The translations under genes and the position numbers were made by a program. Of a stretch of DNA of 57,453 bases, positions 1 to 6,792 are shown in pieces (the stretch's first letter is position 1; every line of letters begins with the position of its first letter). The DNA comes from Candidatus Thorarchaeota archaeon. Its GTDB lineage: Archaea > Asgardarchaeota > Thorarchaeia > Thorarchaeales > Thorarchaeaceae. Location of the stretch: contig JAEORN010000204.1 of the NCBI GenBank assembly GCA_016840825.1, forward strand, positions 1-57,453, in the 5' to 3' direction. The notes beneath the pieces were generated by a model. That model was not told the DNA's origin. It did not search any database and saw only the letters and a list, made by a program, of their open reading frames with translations.

Positions 1-1132
1 AAGCTTGTGCTCCAAATATCTCGATAGCCTGCATGACACCTTCATGAATGGAATTGAGGAGGTTCACAGGTGAATTGGGAGGAGCGTGTGACTTTAATTC
101 TGAAAGTACAGATACCTGTCTATTGATGATAGATGCGCTTTGACCCAGTTGCATAGAAGGAGTCAAGTAAGAGCTCACATGACCATAGCCTATTTGTTCT
201 TCCTCCAGGAGCTCTAGATAAGTGAAGATGCCTTGAAGCAAATTCCCGATCTTATGACTCCACATGTTTAGTATATATTCGCTTTCAGACATTGCTTTTT
301 CGTACTGTGTGGTTCTGAGTGTTACTTCCTCTTCTAATTTCCTAAGAGGATAGATGATCGAAGCATGTGCGATTCCCACCACTTGAATCAAAATTCCAGA
401 GATTACAATTGAAAACCAAATGATTTCTTGAAAGCTTAGTGGAGATTGTTGAATCAAAAGGAGGGTCGATGCTACTATCCAATGTATAAGGCTGAGAAGC
501 AAAGCCAAATCCAAGCTATTTCTATGATTTCTATAGGTTCTCACTAGTTTTACTATCGCTAGTAATGCTGAAAGAACAACTGCAAATGCTATGAGCCATG
601 AAATGAGCGCGATTCTACCTAGTCCTTCTCCTTCCTGTACTGATACAAATACAGGATCTGGACTAATGAAGAACCAGAGATTCAAAAGTGGCATAACTAT
701 ACCACTCCATAAGAGAAATCCGTATTTTCGCATTTTGGATATCTGCTCACCGAGAGTTCCAAAAAGAACTCCTGGGGAGAGGACGAATCCAAATAGCATG
801 ATTAGTGTCCGATTCCTATCACGATTTGCAAATGGCGATATGCCAATCATTGCGACATTTGTTACCATATAGAATAAACCAGTAATAATGAGATTTACTG
901 CAACGAAGAAGAATACAAGACTCCTAAATTGTCCATCTATACGATAGCTGATATATGAAAATCCAAGCAAGAGACTGGCTATTAGAATTTCGAGGGGTCC
1001 GAGAATAGATAGCAGAAATGCAAGCTCAGAAGAAGAGAGAATAATAAAGCCCTGACCTGAGATGAATAGATATGCAACTGTTAGAAAGGAAAATCCGGAG
1101 ATTGCATATAGTACTATCTCAATCTTCTTCAA
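1..1132 (-). CDS. membrane sensor histidine kinase, C-terminus cut by window edge
   Basis: Read on the minus strand from a TTG at 1132, this frame stays open to the window edge. The first ~260 residues are a run of about seven hydrophobic segments, a 7TM-like membrane sensor module. A short linker follows, then a phosphoacceptor-like helix reading MWSHKIGNLLQG, where the His sits in a kinase H-box like those of the neighbouring kinases. The ATPase domain must lie beyond the left edge. TTG was chosen because the only upstream in-frame codons before a TAA offer no ATG or GTG, and a GGAG lies about 10 bases upstream. It lies 97 bases downstream of a response regulator and may be its partner. Function as a kinase is inferred from the H-box only. 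Confidence 0.7.
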   Translation of the reverse strand, partial: MKKIEIVLYAISGFSFLTVAYLFISGQGFIILSSSELAFLLSILGPLEILIASLLLGFSYISYRIDGQFRSLVFFFVAVNLIITGLFYMVTNVAMIGISPFANRDRNRTLIMLFGFVLSPGVLFGTLGEQISKMRKYGFLLWSGIVMPLLNLWFFISPDPVFVSVQEGEGLGRIALISWLIAFAVVLSALLAIVKLVRTYRNHRNSLDLALLLSLIHWIVASTLLLIQQSPLSFQEIIWFSIVISGILIQVVGIAHASIIYPLRKLEEEVTLRTTQYEKAMSESEYILNMWSHKIGNLLQGIFTYLELLEEEQIGYGHVSSYLTPSMQLGQSASIINRQVSVLSELKSHAPPNSPVNLLNSIHEGVMQAIEIFGAQA

Positions 1133-1229
1133 TATACACTTACTCCATTCTAGGTGTATATGATATTGATGTTAATAATCATGTTTTGGGGGTACGTTAT
1201 CAATCCTTTTCGGACCAGATTGATATGAT

Positions 1230-1619
1230 TCATCTTCTTGAGTGTGCTATTCCAAGGATTGATACAATTGAGGTTTCAAGCTCGTTCAAACTGAAAGGTT
1301 TCCTTAGGAATTGGTCAATACCCACCTCATGAGCTAGCTGCTTGATGCTATCATCGGCAGAAATCATGAGGATATTCTGGTTGGGATTAATTGCTAAAAT
1401 CTCTTGACTTGCTGTGAGGCCATCTTTGAAAGGCATTCGATGATCCATTATGATAAGATCGGGATAATTCGTTAATGACCTATAGAATTCAACGGCATCC
1501 CTACCGTTGAATAGGGAGGTAATGACTTTGTGACCACATTTTTCTAGGAACAACTCATAGAATGCAATGAGGTCAGCGTTATCCTCAACGATTACGAGTG
1601 TACCAGAAACCTCAGTCAC
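1230..1619 (-). CDS. single-domain response regulator (REC), copy 1
   Basis: A stand-alone receiver domain of 129 residues with no output domain. The acidic pocket is VEDN near residue 11, the phosphoacceptor is D59 in IIMDHRMP, and the conserved Lys is K107 in RKPF. The start is GTG, placed 5 bases after a GGTGTGAT ribosome-binding site at the end of the upstream kinase gene, whose stop is only 6 bases away. It should accept phosphate from that kinase and act by protein-protein contact, since no DNA-binding domain is present. It is closely similar to the regulator at 3091-3477, with D59 in the same position, so the pair arose by duplication. Confidence 0.9.
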   Translation of the reverse strand: MTEVSGTLVIVEDNADLIAFYELFLEKCGHKVITSLFNGRDAVEFYRSLTNYPDLIIMDHRMPFKDGLTASQEILAINPNQNILMISADDSIKQLAHEVGIDQFLRKPFSLNELETSIVSILGIAHSRR

Positions 1620-1625
1620 AATACA

Positions 1626-2654
1626 TCACACCCTCAAGAGCTTTATAGTGAACGAAGTACCTGCTGTGAAATCTTCTGGTGAATCGTATCGATTCGTTGC
1701 ACAAATTTCACCTCCAATTCCTCTAACAATCCTCCGAACGATTGACAACCCCAATCCAGAACCCTTCAGTTCAGTCCTTGTAAGTCCGAATCGGTCGAAT
1801 ACTTGTTCTTTGAGCTCGTCATGTATTCCCACTCCATGATCACTATACGTTATAATGACGAATTCTTCACTTTGTTCAGCATCTAGTTCAACCTCGATTT
1901 CTTGTTGCGTTTCTTTCCTATACTTAATCGAATTTGTGAGGAGATTGATGAATACGTTCTCTAGAAGCGGATTTCCCTTCACAAGTAGATTCGTGTCCTC
2001 AAATCTCATCTTGAGATTAATCGGAAATGACGGATATCCAGTTTGTACCCTATTCTTGGCAGATTCGCAAATTTGAAGCAATGAAATTGGTTCGGTTTGA
2101 ATTACTTCGTTATTCTCACTTAGTAAATGCAAAACCTTCACGTTATCAACCAACATCGTATTTTCAAGGATGGCTTGATAGCTTACAGAAAGCAACCGAG
2201 AAAATTTCAATTCATTGAGTGATTTTGGATCGGATTTCATGATGGCAATAATAAGTTCCAAATTGGCAAGGGCTACTGTATTGTAATTAATCAAATCATG
2301 AGTCATCAAGTCAAGAAGAAGTGTAGAGATCTCCTTTTCGCGCTTTAATCGAAGTTCACTTTCCATTAATTCCCGTTGTTTCAACCCCTGAAGAAAGCTA
2401 TAGAAGAGAAATCCCCAGAAAAGAGGTTCCATAACTTGAAGAACGTCTTCAAAGGGGTCCAAAACTGGAGAAATTCCAGTCCATTCCAATAGATTACTGA
2501 TACTATGAAATAGAACAAGAAGGATGAGTATTGTTAGGATTAATTTACTTCCAGTTTTCATTGGATGCTTTCTATACGCAAATATGAGGAGCAGAGATAT
2601 TGCTGAGCTAAGGAAAGTTATGAAATCTATAAATGGAATAAATTCTTCAAACAT
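1626..2654 (-). CDS. sensor histidine kinase of tandem module, copy 1
   Basis: Two to three N-terminal membrane helices (about residues 5-90) are followed by a short coiled linker, an H-box with H119 in LMTHDLINYN, and an HATPase_c domain (N-box ENVFINLLTNS, G1 DHGVGI, G2 GSGLGLSIV). There is no PAS or HAMP domain, so sensing must lie in the membrane part or in the small membrane protein encoded just upstream. The frame is open to 2672, but ATG 2654 is preferred: it overlaps the upstream stop (ATGTTTGA), has GAGGGTGG in front, and matches the N-terminus of the paralogous kinase at 3485-4495. That gives 342 residues. The partner regulator starts 6 bases downstream. Confidence 0.9.
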   Translation of the reverse strand: MFEEFIPFIDFITFLSSAISLLLIFAYRKHPMKTGSKLILTILILLVLFHSISNLLEWTGISPVLDPFEDVLQVMEPLFWGFLFYSFLQGLKQRELMESELRLKREKEISTLLLDLMTHDLINYNTVALANLELIIAIMKSDPKSLNELKFSRLLSVSYQAILENTMLVDNVKVLHLLSENNEVIQTEPISLLQICESAKNRVQTGYPSFPINLKMRFEDTNLLVKGNPLLENVFINLLTNSIKYRKETQQEIEVELDAEQSEEFVIITYSDHGVGIHDELKEQVFDRFGLTRTELKGSGLGLSIVRRIVRGIGGEICATNRYDSPEDFTAGTSFTIKLLRV

Positions 2655-2934
2655 CGCAACCACCCTCTTCAATCCGTAATTCCTGCCACATCCAGATTAG
2701 AAGAAAAACAGAGCTTAGCGCAAAGAACGCATGCTGAATAACATTCAGAATGTCCGGAAAGATGAACAGTTCTATGATTGAAAAAAGAAAACCGGTAACA
2801 AGAAAGATAAAGGATGTGAGGAGGAGGGTGCGAGAAGAAAAAGCTTTCAGATGCTTCCAATTTATAATGATGAAAATAAGTACTCCTACTCCGATTAGTA
2901 ATACCATGTACTTACTTTCACTAAGTGCCTGCAT
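2647..2934 (-). CDS. small membrane protein of two-component module, copy 1
   Basis: A protein of about 95 residues with three predicted membrane helices (LLIGVGVLIFIIINW, a central stretch, and ALSSVFLLIWMW). No known family was recognised. The frame is open from 2994, but ATG 2934 aligns exactly with the start of the paralogue at 4492-4776 and has GAGGGATG upstream, so it is preferred. Its stop overlaps the start of the kinase gene by 8 bases, implying translational coupling. I infer that it forms part of the sensor with the kinase, perhaps supplying membrane helices that in other kinases are fused. A TATA-like ACTTTATTAC lies about 35 bases upstream of this start. Confidence 0.75.
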   Translation of the reverse strand: MQALSESKYMVLLIGVGVLIFIIINWKHLKAFSSRTLLLTSFIFLVTGFLFSIIELFIFPDILNVIQHAFFALSSVFLLIWMWQELRIEEGGCDV

Positions 2935-3090
2935 CAGCAGTGTGCATCCCTCATCAAATGGTATAGTGTAATAAAGTACACAAAAAACCATCATTTATCT
3001 ATATCTGATATAAACGATAAAAAATAATGGAAAGTGGAATGACTCATTTATCAATAGGTTATGAATAGTAGGTGCTCATTCACGACATAG

Positions 3091-3477
3091 TTACAAATTG
3101 TCAAGTGGATTCAACATAGCTGCCATTGTTTGAAGGAGCTCAGAAATATTAAAGGGCTTTTTGAGAAATCGAATAATTCCCAATTGTGATACGTTATATT
3201 GAACACTAGTATCTGCTGAAACGATGAGTATCTTTTGCCGGGGATTCATGCCTAGTATCTCTTGACTGGTCATCAATCCATCTTTTAGTGGCATACGATA
3301 ATCCATTAGAATGAGAGCAGGATATTCAGATATTGATTCATAGTATTTAATCGCTTCTTGTCCATTCTCGCAACGACTTTGAATAGTATACCCTTTCATT
3401 CCTAGAATCCTTTCATAAAGCTGGCAAAGTTCCAGATTGTCTTCGACTATCATTATCTGAGTAGAAGCTGGTTCCAC
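3091..3477 (-). CDS. single-domain response regulator (REC), copy 2
   Basis: A receiver-only protein of 128 residues: acidic pocket VEDN, phosphoacceptor D59 in LILMDYRMP, conserved Lys in KKPF. The frame is open to a GTG at 3492, but the GTG at 3477 has an ideal GGTGAT 6 bases upstream and gives an N-terminus of the same length as the paralogue at 1230-1619. It overlaps or abuts the end of its kinase gene, which indicates co-translation. No output domain is present, so it probably signals by binding another protein or serves as a phosphate sink. Confidence 0.88.
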   Translation of the reverse strand: MEPASTQIMIVEDNLELCQLYERILGMKGYTIQSRCENGQEAIKYYESISEYPALILMDYRMPLKDGLMTSQEILGMNPRQKILIVSADTSVQYNVSQLGIIRFLKKPFNISELLQTMAAMLNPLDNL

Positions 3478-3484
3478 TTCAACA

Positions 3485-4495
3485 TCACCCACCTGCGAGG
3501 CGAAGGATGAAAGCTACACCAGGAGACGAAGCATCAGGAGTGGCTCTTCGATTCACTACCGGTATATCGCCACCAAGAGACTCGACAATCCTTTTTGAAA
3601 TTGATAAACCAAGTCCGGTTCCCTTTCGCTCATGGGGAGCAACAGCAAATCGGTCGAAGATACGCTCTTTCAAATCATCAGGAATCCCAATCCCCTTGTC
3701 ACTGTAGGTAATAAAAGTAAAGGATCCTTCTTGGCGGATTTCGATATCAATTGATATCACATTCTGATCGGGCTTTCTATATCTAACTGAATTCGTTAGC
3801 AGATTGATAAATACATTTTCTAAAATGGCATGACCTTCCACTAATAGCTCCTGATTATTAGGGGAGAATGCGATGGTCAATTGATATTCTGGATATATTG
3901 CTTGAGTTTTTTCTTTAGCGGACTCTATCACAGCAATCAATCTGACAGGCGCAATCTGAAAACTCTCCTTCATCTCAAGCATTTGGTGAAGAATTTTCAC
4001 ATTTTCAATCAGCAATGAATTTGCCTTGATGGATCGCATACTAGCGGTCACCAAGTCTGAAAGTTTCACATCTTGAGCGACGAACTGCGATAATAGCTCC
4101 ATATTTCCAAGAGCCACTGTGTTATAGTTGATCAAATCATGAGTCATTAGATCAAGAAGAAGCTCGGTAACGTTTTTCTCATCTCTTAGTTGGATTTGAC
4201 TATCTAGCAATTCCTGCTGTTTGAATCCCTGAATGAAACTGTAGAATAAGAAACCCCAGAACAGAGGTTCCACAACTTGAATGACATCTTCAAATTGATC
4301 CAATTGACTACTTATGCCAGTCCATTCTAGTAGATTGCTAAAGCTGAAGAATATCTCAAGACAGAGAATGACTAGTAATATGATCTTGCTAGACGCCTTG
4401 ATTGGATCTCCCCGAAATTTGATGAGGAAAAGAAATGCAATGAGAATGAATATGATAGTGATACCGTCTGCCACTGGCACATATTCAGTGATCAT
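3485..4495 (-). CDS. sensor histidine kinase of tandem module, copy 2
   Basis: A 336-residue paralogue of the kinase at 1626-2654, with the same layout: N-terminal membrane helices, the conserved stretch SNLLEWTGIS near residue 55, H119 in LMTHDLINYN, N-box ENVFINLLTNS, G1 DKGIGI, G2 GTGLGLSI. The ATG overlaps the stop of the upstream small membrane gene as ATGA. Its sensory region is as short as that of copy 1. Phosphate would go to the adjacent receiver protein. The two kinases differ throughout, so the duplication is not recent. Confidence 0.92.
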   Translation of the reverse strand: MITEYVPVADGITIIFILIAFLFLIKFRGDPIKASSKIILLVILCLEIFFSFSNLLEWTGISSQLDQFEDVIQVVEPLFWGFLFYSFIQGFKQQELLDSQIQLRDEKNVTELLLDLMTHDLINYNTVALGNMELLSQFVAQDVKLSDLVTASMRSIKANSLLIENVKILHQMLEMKESFQIAPVRLIAVIESAKEKTQAIYPEYQLTIAFSPNNQELLVEGHAILENVFINLLTNSVRYRKPDQNVISIDIEIRQEGSFTFITYSDKGIGIPDDLKERIFDRFAVAPHERKGTGLGLSISKRIVESLGGDIPVVNRRATPDASSPGVAFILRLAGG

Positions 4496-4776
4496 TGGGC
4501 TTCACTCCTCCTATGTGGGAATTCTTTCCAGAACCATATTGCAAGCAAGATTGCACTAATTGCATAGCAAACATGCTCGAAAAAGTTGAGTATATCTTCC
4601 AAGAAAAAGCCTTCAAGAATTGTCAGAATCCAACCTAATATTGACACACAGAAAGATAGAACGAGAATCCTGCGAGTCGCCAATGGCTCTAGATGCTTCC
4701 AGTTCAGGATGATGAAGAATAGCACACCGATTCCTATCAGCAGGACAATGATCTCGTTCTCTTGGTCTAGCTGCAT
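4492..4776 (-). CDS. small membrane protein of two-component module, copy 2
   Basis: A 94-residue protein with three hydrophobic segments (IIVLLIGIGVLFFIIL, a middle helix, and AISAILLAIWFW) and a basic stretch after the first. It aligns over its whole length with the protein at 2647-2934. The shared INWKHL/LNWKHL after helix 1 is the most conserved part. It is the first gene of its operon: GAAGGGTTG precedes the ATG, and a TATA-like GTATGTATAC sits about 25 bases further up. The ATGA overlap with the kinase gene ties the two together. Family unknown; a sensor-partner role is inferred. Confidence 0.8.
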   Translation of the reverse strand: MQLDQENEIIVLLIGIGVLFFIILNWKHLEPLATRRILVLSFCVSILGWILTILEGFFLEDILNFFEHVCYAISAILLAIWFWKEFPHRRSEAQ

Positions 4777-4952
4777 GATTCAACCCTTCAGCTGCGAAGT
4801 ATACATACCCGTGTTTTTCAATGTTATTGGTTGTTCCTGATGACACTCTGTTTGAGGGAATAATGAGCGTATGGATGAAAATGGATTGAATGTGCAGATC
4901 GAAAAATCAATTCTTAAATACTAATACTTGGAAATATATATGGTGGAAAGGA

Positions 4953-5129
4953 ATGCGTCGGAGAATGGTCCTCATTGCACTCTTCATCTTCATTGTCATC
5001 AGTATCACTGGAGGGCTTGGATTTCTTAATTTCTTACCGGGACCAGTAGGGATACTATTGTGGTTATCTAGTTTCATTTTCCTCTTTATCACTAGGATAC
5101 GCGTGACTGCTTCAGGAAATCTTGAGTAG
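4953..5129 (+). CDS. small two-helix membrane protein
   Basis: A 58-residue protein beginning MRRRMVLIAL with two hydrophobic helices separated by a Gly/Pro-rich turn (LNFLPGPVG). The frame continues upstream to 4890, but a TATA-like TTAAATA at about 4914-4920 would start transcription near 4940, so the ATG at 4953, with a purine-rich GGAAAGGA just upstream, is the better start. It stands alone between opposing operons. No family recognised; reality as a gene is moderately supported by the promoter and by its membrane character. Confidence 0.5.
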   Translation: MRRRMVLIALFIFIVISITGGLGFLNFLPGPVGILLWLSSFIFLFITRIRVTASGNLE

Positions 5130-5153
5130 GAAATTCATCAAAGCAAAGTGTAG

Positions 5154-5423
5154 CTAGACTCTATCATCGAATCGATATTGAGTGTACTTGCCACAATCCA
5201 TGCATAGGAGTTCTTCTTCAACGACAGTCCCGTCAGCATTGGCACCAGAGGTATGATAGATTACGGTGGTGTTTGTACCTCTACAGGCTCTACATTTCGA
5301 GAATTGACCAACTCTCAATTTTGGTGTGTCATCCTTAGCCCACTTTCTCGATTCACTTGTCCAGGCGTTTGTACACTCATCTTCATTCTCATATGCCCAC
5401 CCCCAATCAGTATCTTTTGCCAT
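5154..5423 (-). CDS. small zinc-ribbon protein
   Basis: An 89-residue acidic protein with a C-terminal zinc ribbon: C44-x2-C47 (CRAC) and C74-x2-C77 (CMDC), resembling the TFIIS/RPB9-type ribbon with a long beta hairpin between the knuckles. The N-terminal part is rich in Trp and acidic residues. GGAGATT lies before the ATG and a TATA-like CTATATTTG about 30 bases further upstream, so it is probably transcribed separately from the LRR gene, which ends in a terminator in between. It could bind nucleic acid or a protein partner; no specific family could be named. Confidence 0.75.
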   Translation of the reverse strand: MAKDTDWGWAYENEDECTNAWTSESRKWAKDDTPKLRVGQFSKCRACRGTNTTVIYHTSGANADGTVVEEELLCMDCGKYTQYRFDDRV

Positions 5424-5494
5424 ATTCTATAATCTCCAATACCATATTCAAATATAGAATCGTAATAAAAAGCATGCATTGCTGTTTGTGAAAG

Positions 5495-5538
5495 CAAAAA
5501 GAATTGAAGGAAAGTGCGGTTGGTTATCTCCACTTTCC
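5495..5538 (-). terminator. hairpin plus T-tract after the LRR gene
   Basis: On the minus strand GGAAAGTG (5531-5538) pairs with CACTTTCC (5509-5516), with the LRR stop codon in the loop, and TTCAATTCTTTTT follows. The 3' arm is part of a 15-base sequence repeated exactly at 6553-6567, below the selenoprotein gene. Confidence 0.55.
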
Positions 5539-6468
5539 ATCAATATAATTTCTTGGCACTTCATCTGACCATTTGATTGCAACGTCATCATCAACAAGTA
5601 GGATGTTAGATGGTGGTATTTCTCCTTCATTATTGACTATCGGAGCAACATTCACAAATCTAAGCGGATTCGAGGTGAGGTCAATTGAAGGTAATCTATC
5701 AAAATCGGATAGGAATGAAAGATCGATCACAGATATTTTATTACTGCCTAAATTTAGTTTCTTGAGATGCTTAAGACCACGTAGTTGATCAAGATTGAGT
5801 ATTTGGTTATATGATAGCATATTCCATTCTCGTTGAGGTCTCCTAATCACAACTGGATCATAATCATCAACAATCATCCATTGCGTAATCAGTCTATTAC
5901 GACTCAAGTCTATTTCTTCTACACTTGGACATGATGGAAATGTGACACCACAAAGCTCACTATTAAGCGTCGCGTGGATTGTGCGAAGCCTGTCGTTCTG
6001 AGAGAGGGGCGTAAGATCAAGATATCTTAGTGACAACGTGTCTAGTTTTATTTCCTCTAGCTTGCTACATTTGGAAAGGGGCGTTAAATCCAGCTGTTTA
6101 AATGCACTAATACCTTGAATTCCAGTTATCCAGATTCGTTTGAGTTTTTTGCACATTCCAAGTGTAGTGAGGTTAAGCTGGTAGTTCCAATGGCCATCAT
6201 GGCCGGTATGTATCCCTTCAAGGACAACAACCTCAAGATTAGGAAGGCTAGATAGGACACTGAGATCTACTCCATTCTGTTCCCACATCTTATCGTTCTG
6301 CTCACTCTGATCGAGTTCACTTTCTTTCAGTGTGCTAAAAGTATCTCTCCATACCAGATGCACTTCTCTTATATTTGGATTCCCTAATATACCATTGATA
6401 TCCTCAGGTCTGCTTCTCCATCTATCGAGTATGAAGATATCCTCTAGATCTTTTCTTTTAGATGCCAT
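5524..6468 (-). CDS. leucine-rich-repeat protein
   Basis: A 314-residue protein with no signal peptide or membrane helix, so probably cytoplasmic. From about residue 85 it shows irregular leucine-rich repeats of the form LxxLxxLxLxxxxL, for example SSLPNLEVVVLEG, LKHLKKLNLGSNKI and FDRLPSIDLTSNPL, with conserved Asn or Ser in the turns. LRR proteins of this kind are protein-binding scaffolds. The partner is unknown. The ATG has GAGGGT 8 bases upstream, and an AT-rich TATA-like element lies near 6503-6510. The neighbouring zinc-ribbon gene is downstream on the same strand but separated by a terminator. Confidence 0.8.
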   Translation of the reverse strand: MASKRKDLEDIFILDRWRSRPEDINGILGNPNIREVHLVWRDTFSTLKESELDQSEQNDKMWEQNGVDLSVLSSLPNLEVVVLEGIHTGHDGHWNYQLNLTTLGMCKKLKRIWITGIQGISAFKQLDLTPLSKCSKLEEIKLDTLSLRYLDLTPLSQNDRLRTIHATLNSELCGVTFPSCPSVEEIDLSRNRLITQWMIVDDYDPVVIRRPQREWNMLSYNQILNLDQLRGLKHLKKLNLGSNKISVIDLSFLSDFDRLPSIDLTSNPLRFVNVAPIVNNEGEIPPSNILLVDDDVAIKWSDEVPRNYIDGKWR

Positions 6469-6535
6469 TCTATCATACCCTCTCTACGAGATGTAATTGG
6501 TCTATATTATCTGCAACTTGGAGATTAATATTTTG

Positions 6536-6560
6536 AAATTAAAAAAGAAGAATGAAGGAA
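6536..6560 (-). terminator. T-tract ending the hdr-mvh-vhuU transcript
   Basis: On the minus strand the base of the SECIS stem (ending GCACTTTCC) is followed by TTCATTCTTCTTTTTTAATTTC, a typical archaeal T-rich terminator. It separates this operon from the LRR gene promoter. Confidence 0.6.
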
Positions 6561-6634
6561 AGTGCGGGCGACCCTTGCGGGGTTGTCCGGTCCAACCCGA
6601 GTTTCGGTTGGACCTTCATGCGCCGCCCAGCACT
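6561..6634 (-). promoter_or_regulatory. SECIS element, eukaryote-like core
   Basis: Minus-strand RNA structure overlapping and following the selenoprotein stop codon. AUGA (6619-6616; its UGA is the stop codon) is followed by a perfect 9-bp helix, GGUCCAACC (6614-6606) with GGUUGGACC (6597-6589). The 8-base apical loop GAAACUCG carries three unpaired A. GGA (6588-6586) after the helix can supply the GA of the non-Watson-Crick quartet. About 11 bases separate AUGA from the apical A run, as in eukaryotic SECIS elements. A lower stem pairs AGUGC-U-GGGCG with CGCCC-GCACU, and a small ACCC/GGGU hairpin sits on the 3' side. Structure is seen directly; SECIS function is inferred from it and from the in-frame UGA. 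Confidence 0.8.
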
Positions 6635-6780
6635 AGTTCCTTCCTGGCTATCTCGTGCAACTCACCATCGTCATCCTCGCGAATGACGACCATGTGAGCC
6701 GCACATGATAGTCAGCAGTCATAGCAGCGTACGACCATCTCGATGAGATTGAGTACGCCTTCCGGTATTTCGTCAGTCAT
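6616..6780 (-). CDS. vhuU: selenocysteine-containing C-terminal piece of the NiFe hydrogenase large subunit (VhuU type)
   Basis: A 54-codon gene interrupted by one in-frame TGA (6714-6712, codon 23). Read as Sec it gives RCYDC-U-LSCAAH, the counterpart of the C-terminal NiFe-binding motif RSYDPCLSCATH that the upstream large-subunit gene lacks. U23 and C26 would be two of the four Ni ligands. Residues 30-54 follow the His after which maturation proteases cut related subunits, so they are probably removed. The ATG has AGGAG 9 bases upstream, overlapping the MvhA stop. In Methanococcus the same split Sec subunit is VhuU. Odd: Cys replaces the usual Pro before Sec. The motif match makes a plain stop at codon 23 unlikely. 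A SECIS overlaps its 3' end. Confidence 0.88.
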
Positions 6781-6792
6781 CTTTTATTTCTC

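Noticed and set aside
591..1332. Plus-strand ORFs of 93 and 86 codons near the left edge
   Set aside because: They are antisense to the histidine kinase and response-regulator genes, whose motifs are clear.
6553..6575. GGAAAGTGCGGGC on the plus strand resembles the start of an RNase P RNA conserved region
   Set aside because: The other RNase P conserved regions are absent within 350 bases, and the same bases are explained on the minus strand by the SECIS base stem and terminator.
6497..6697. A 66-codon plus-strand frame across the SECIS and vhuU region
   Set aside because: It reads through the complement of the SECIS stem and vhuU and has no promoter, ribosome-binding site or protein-like composition.
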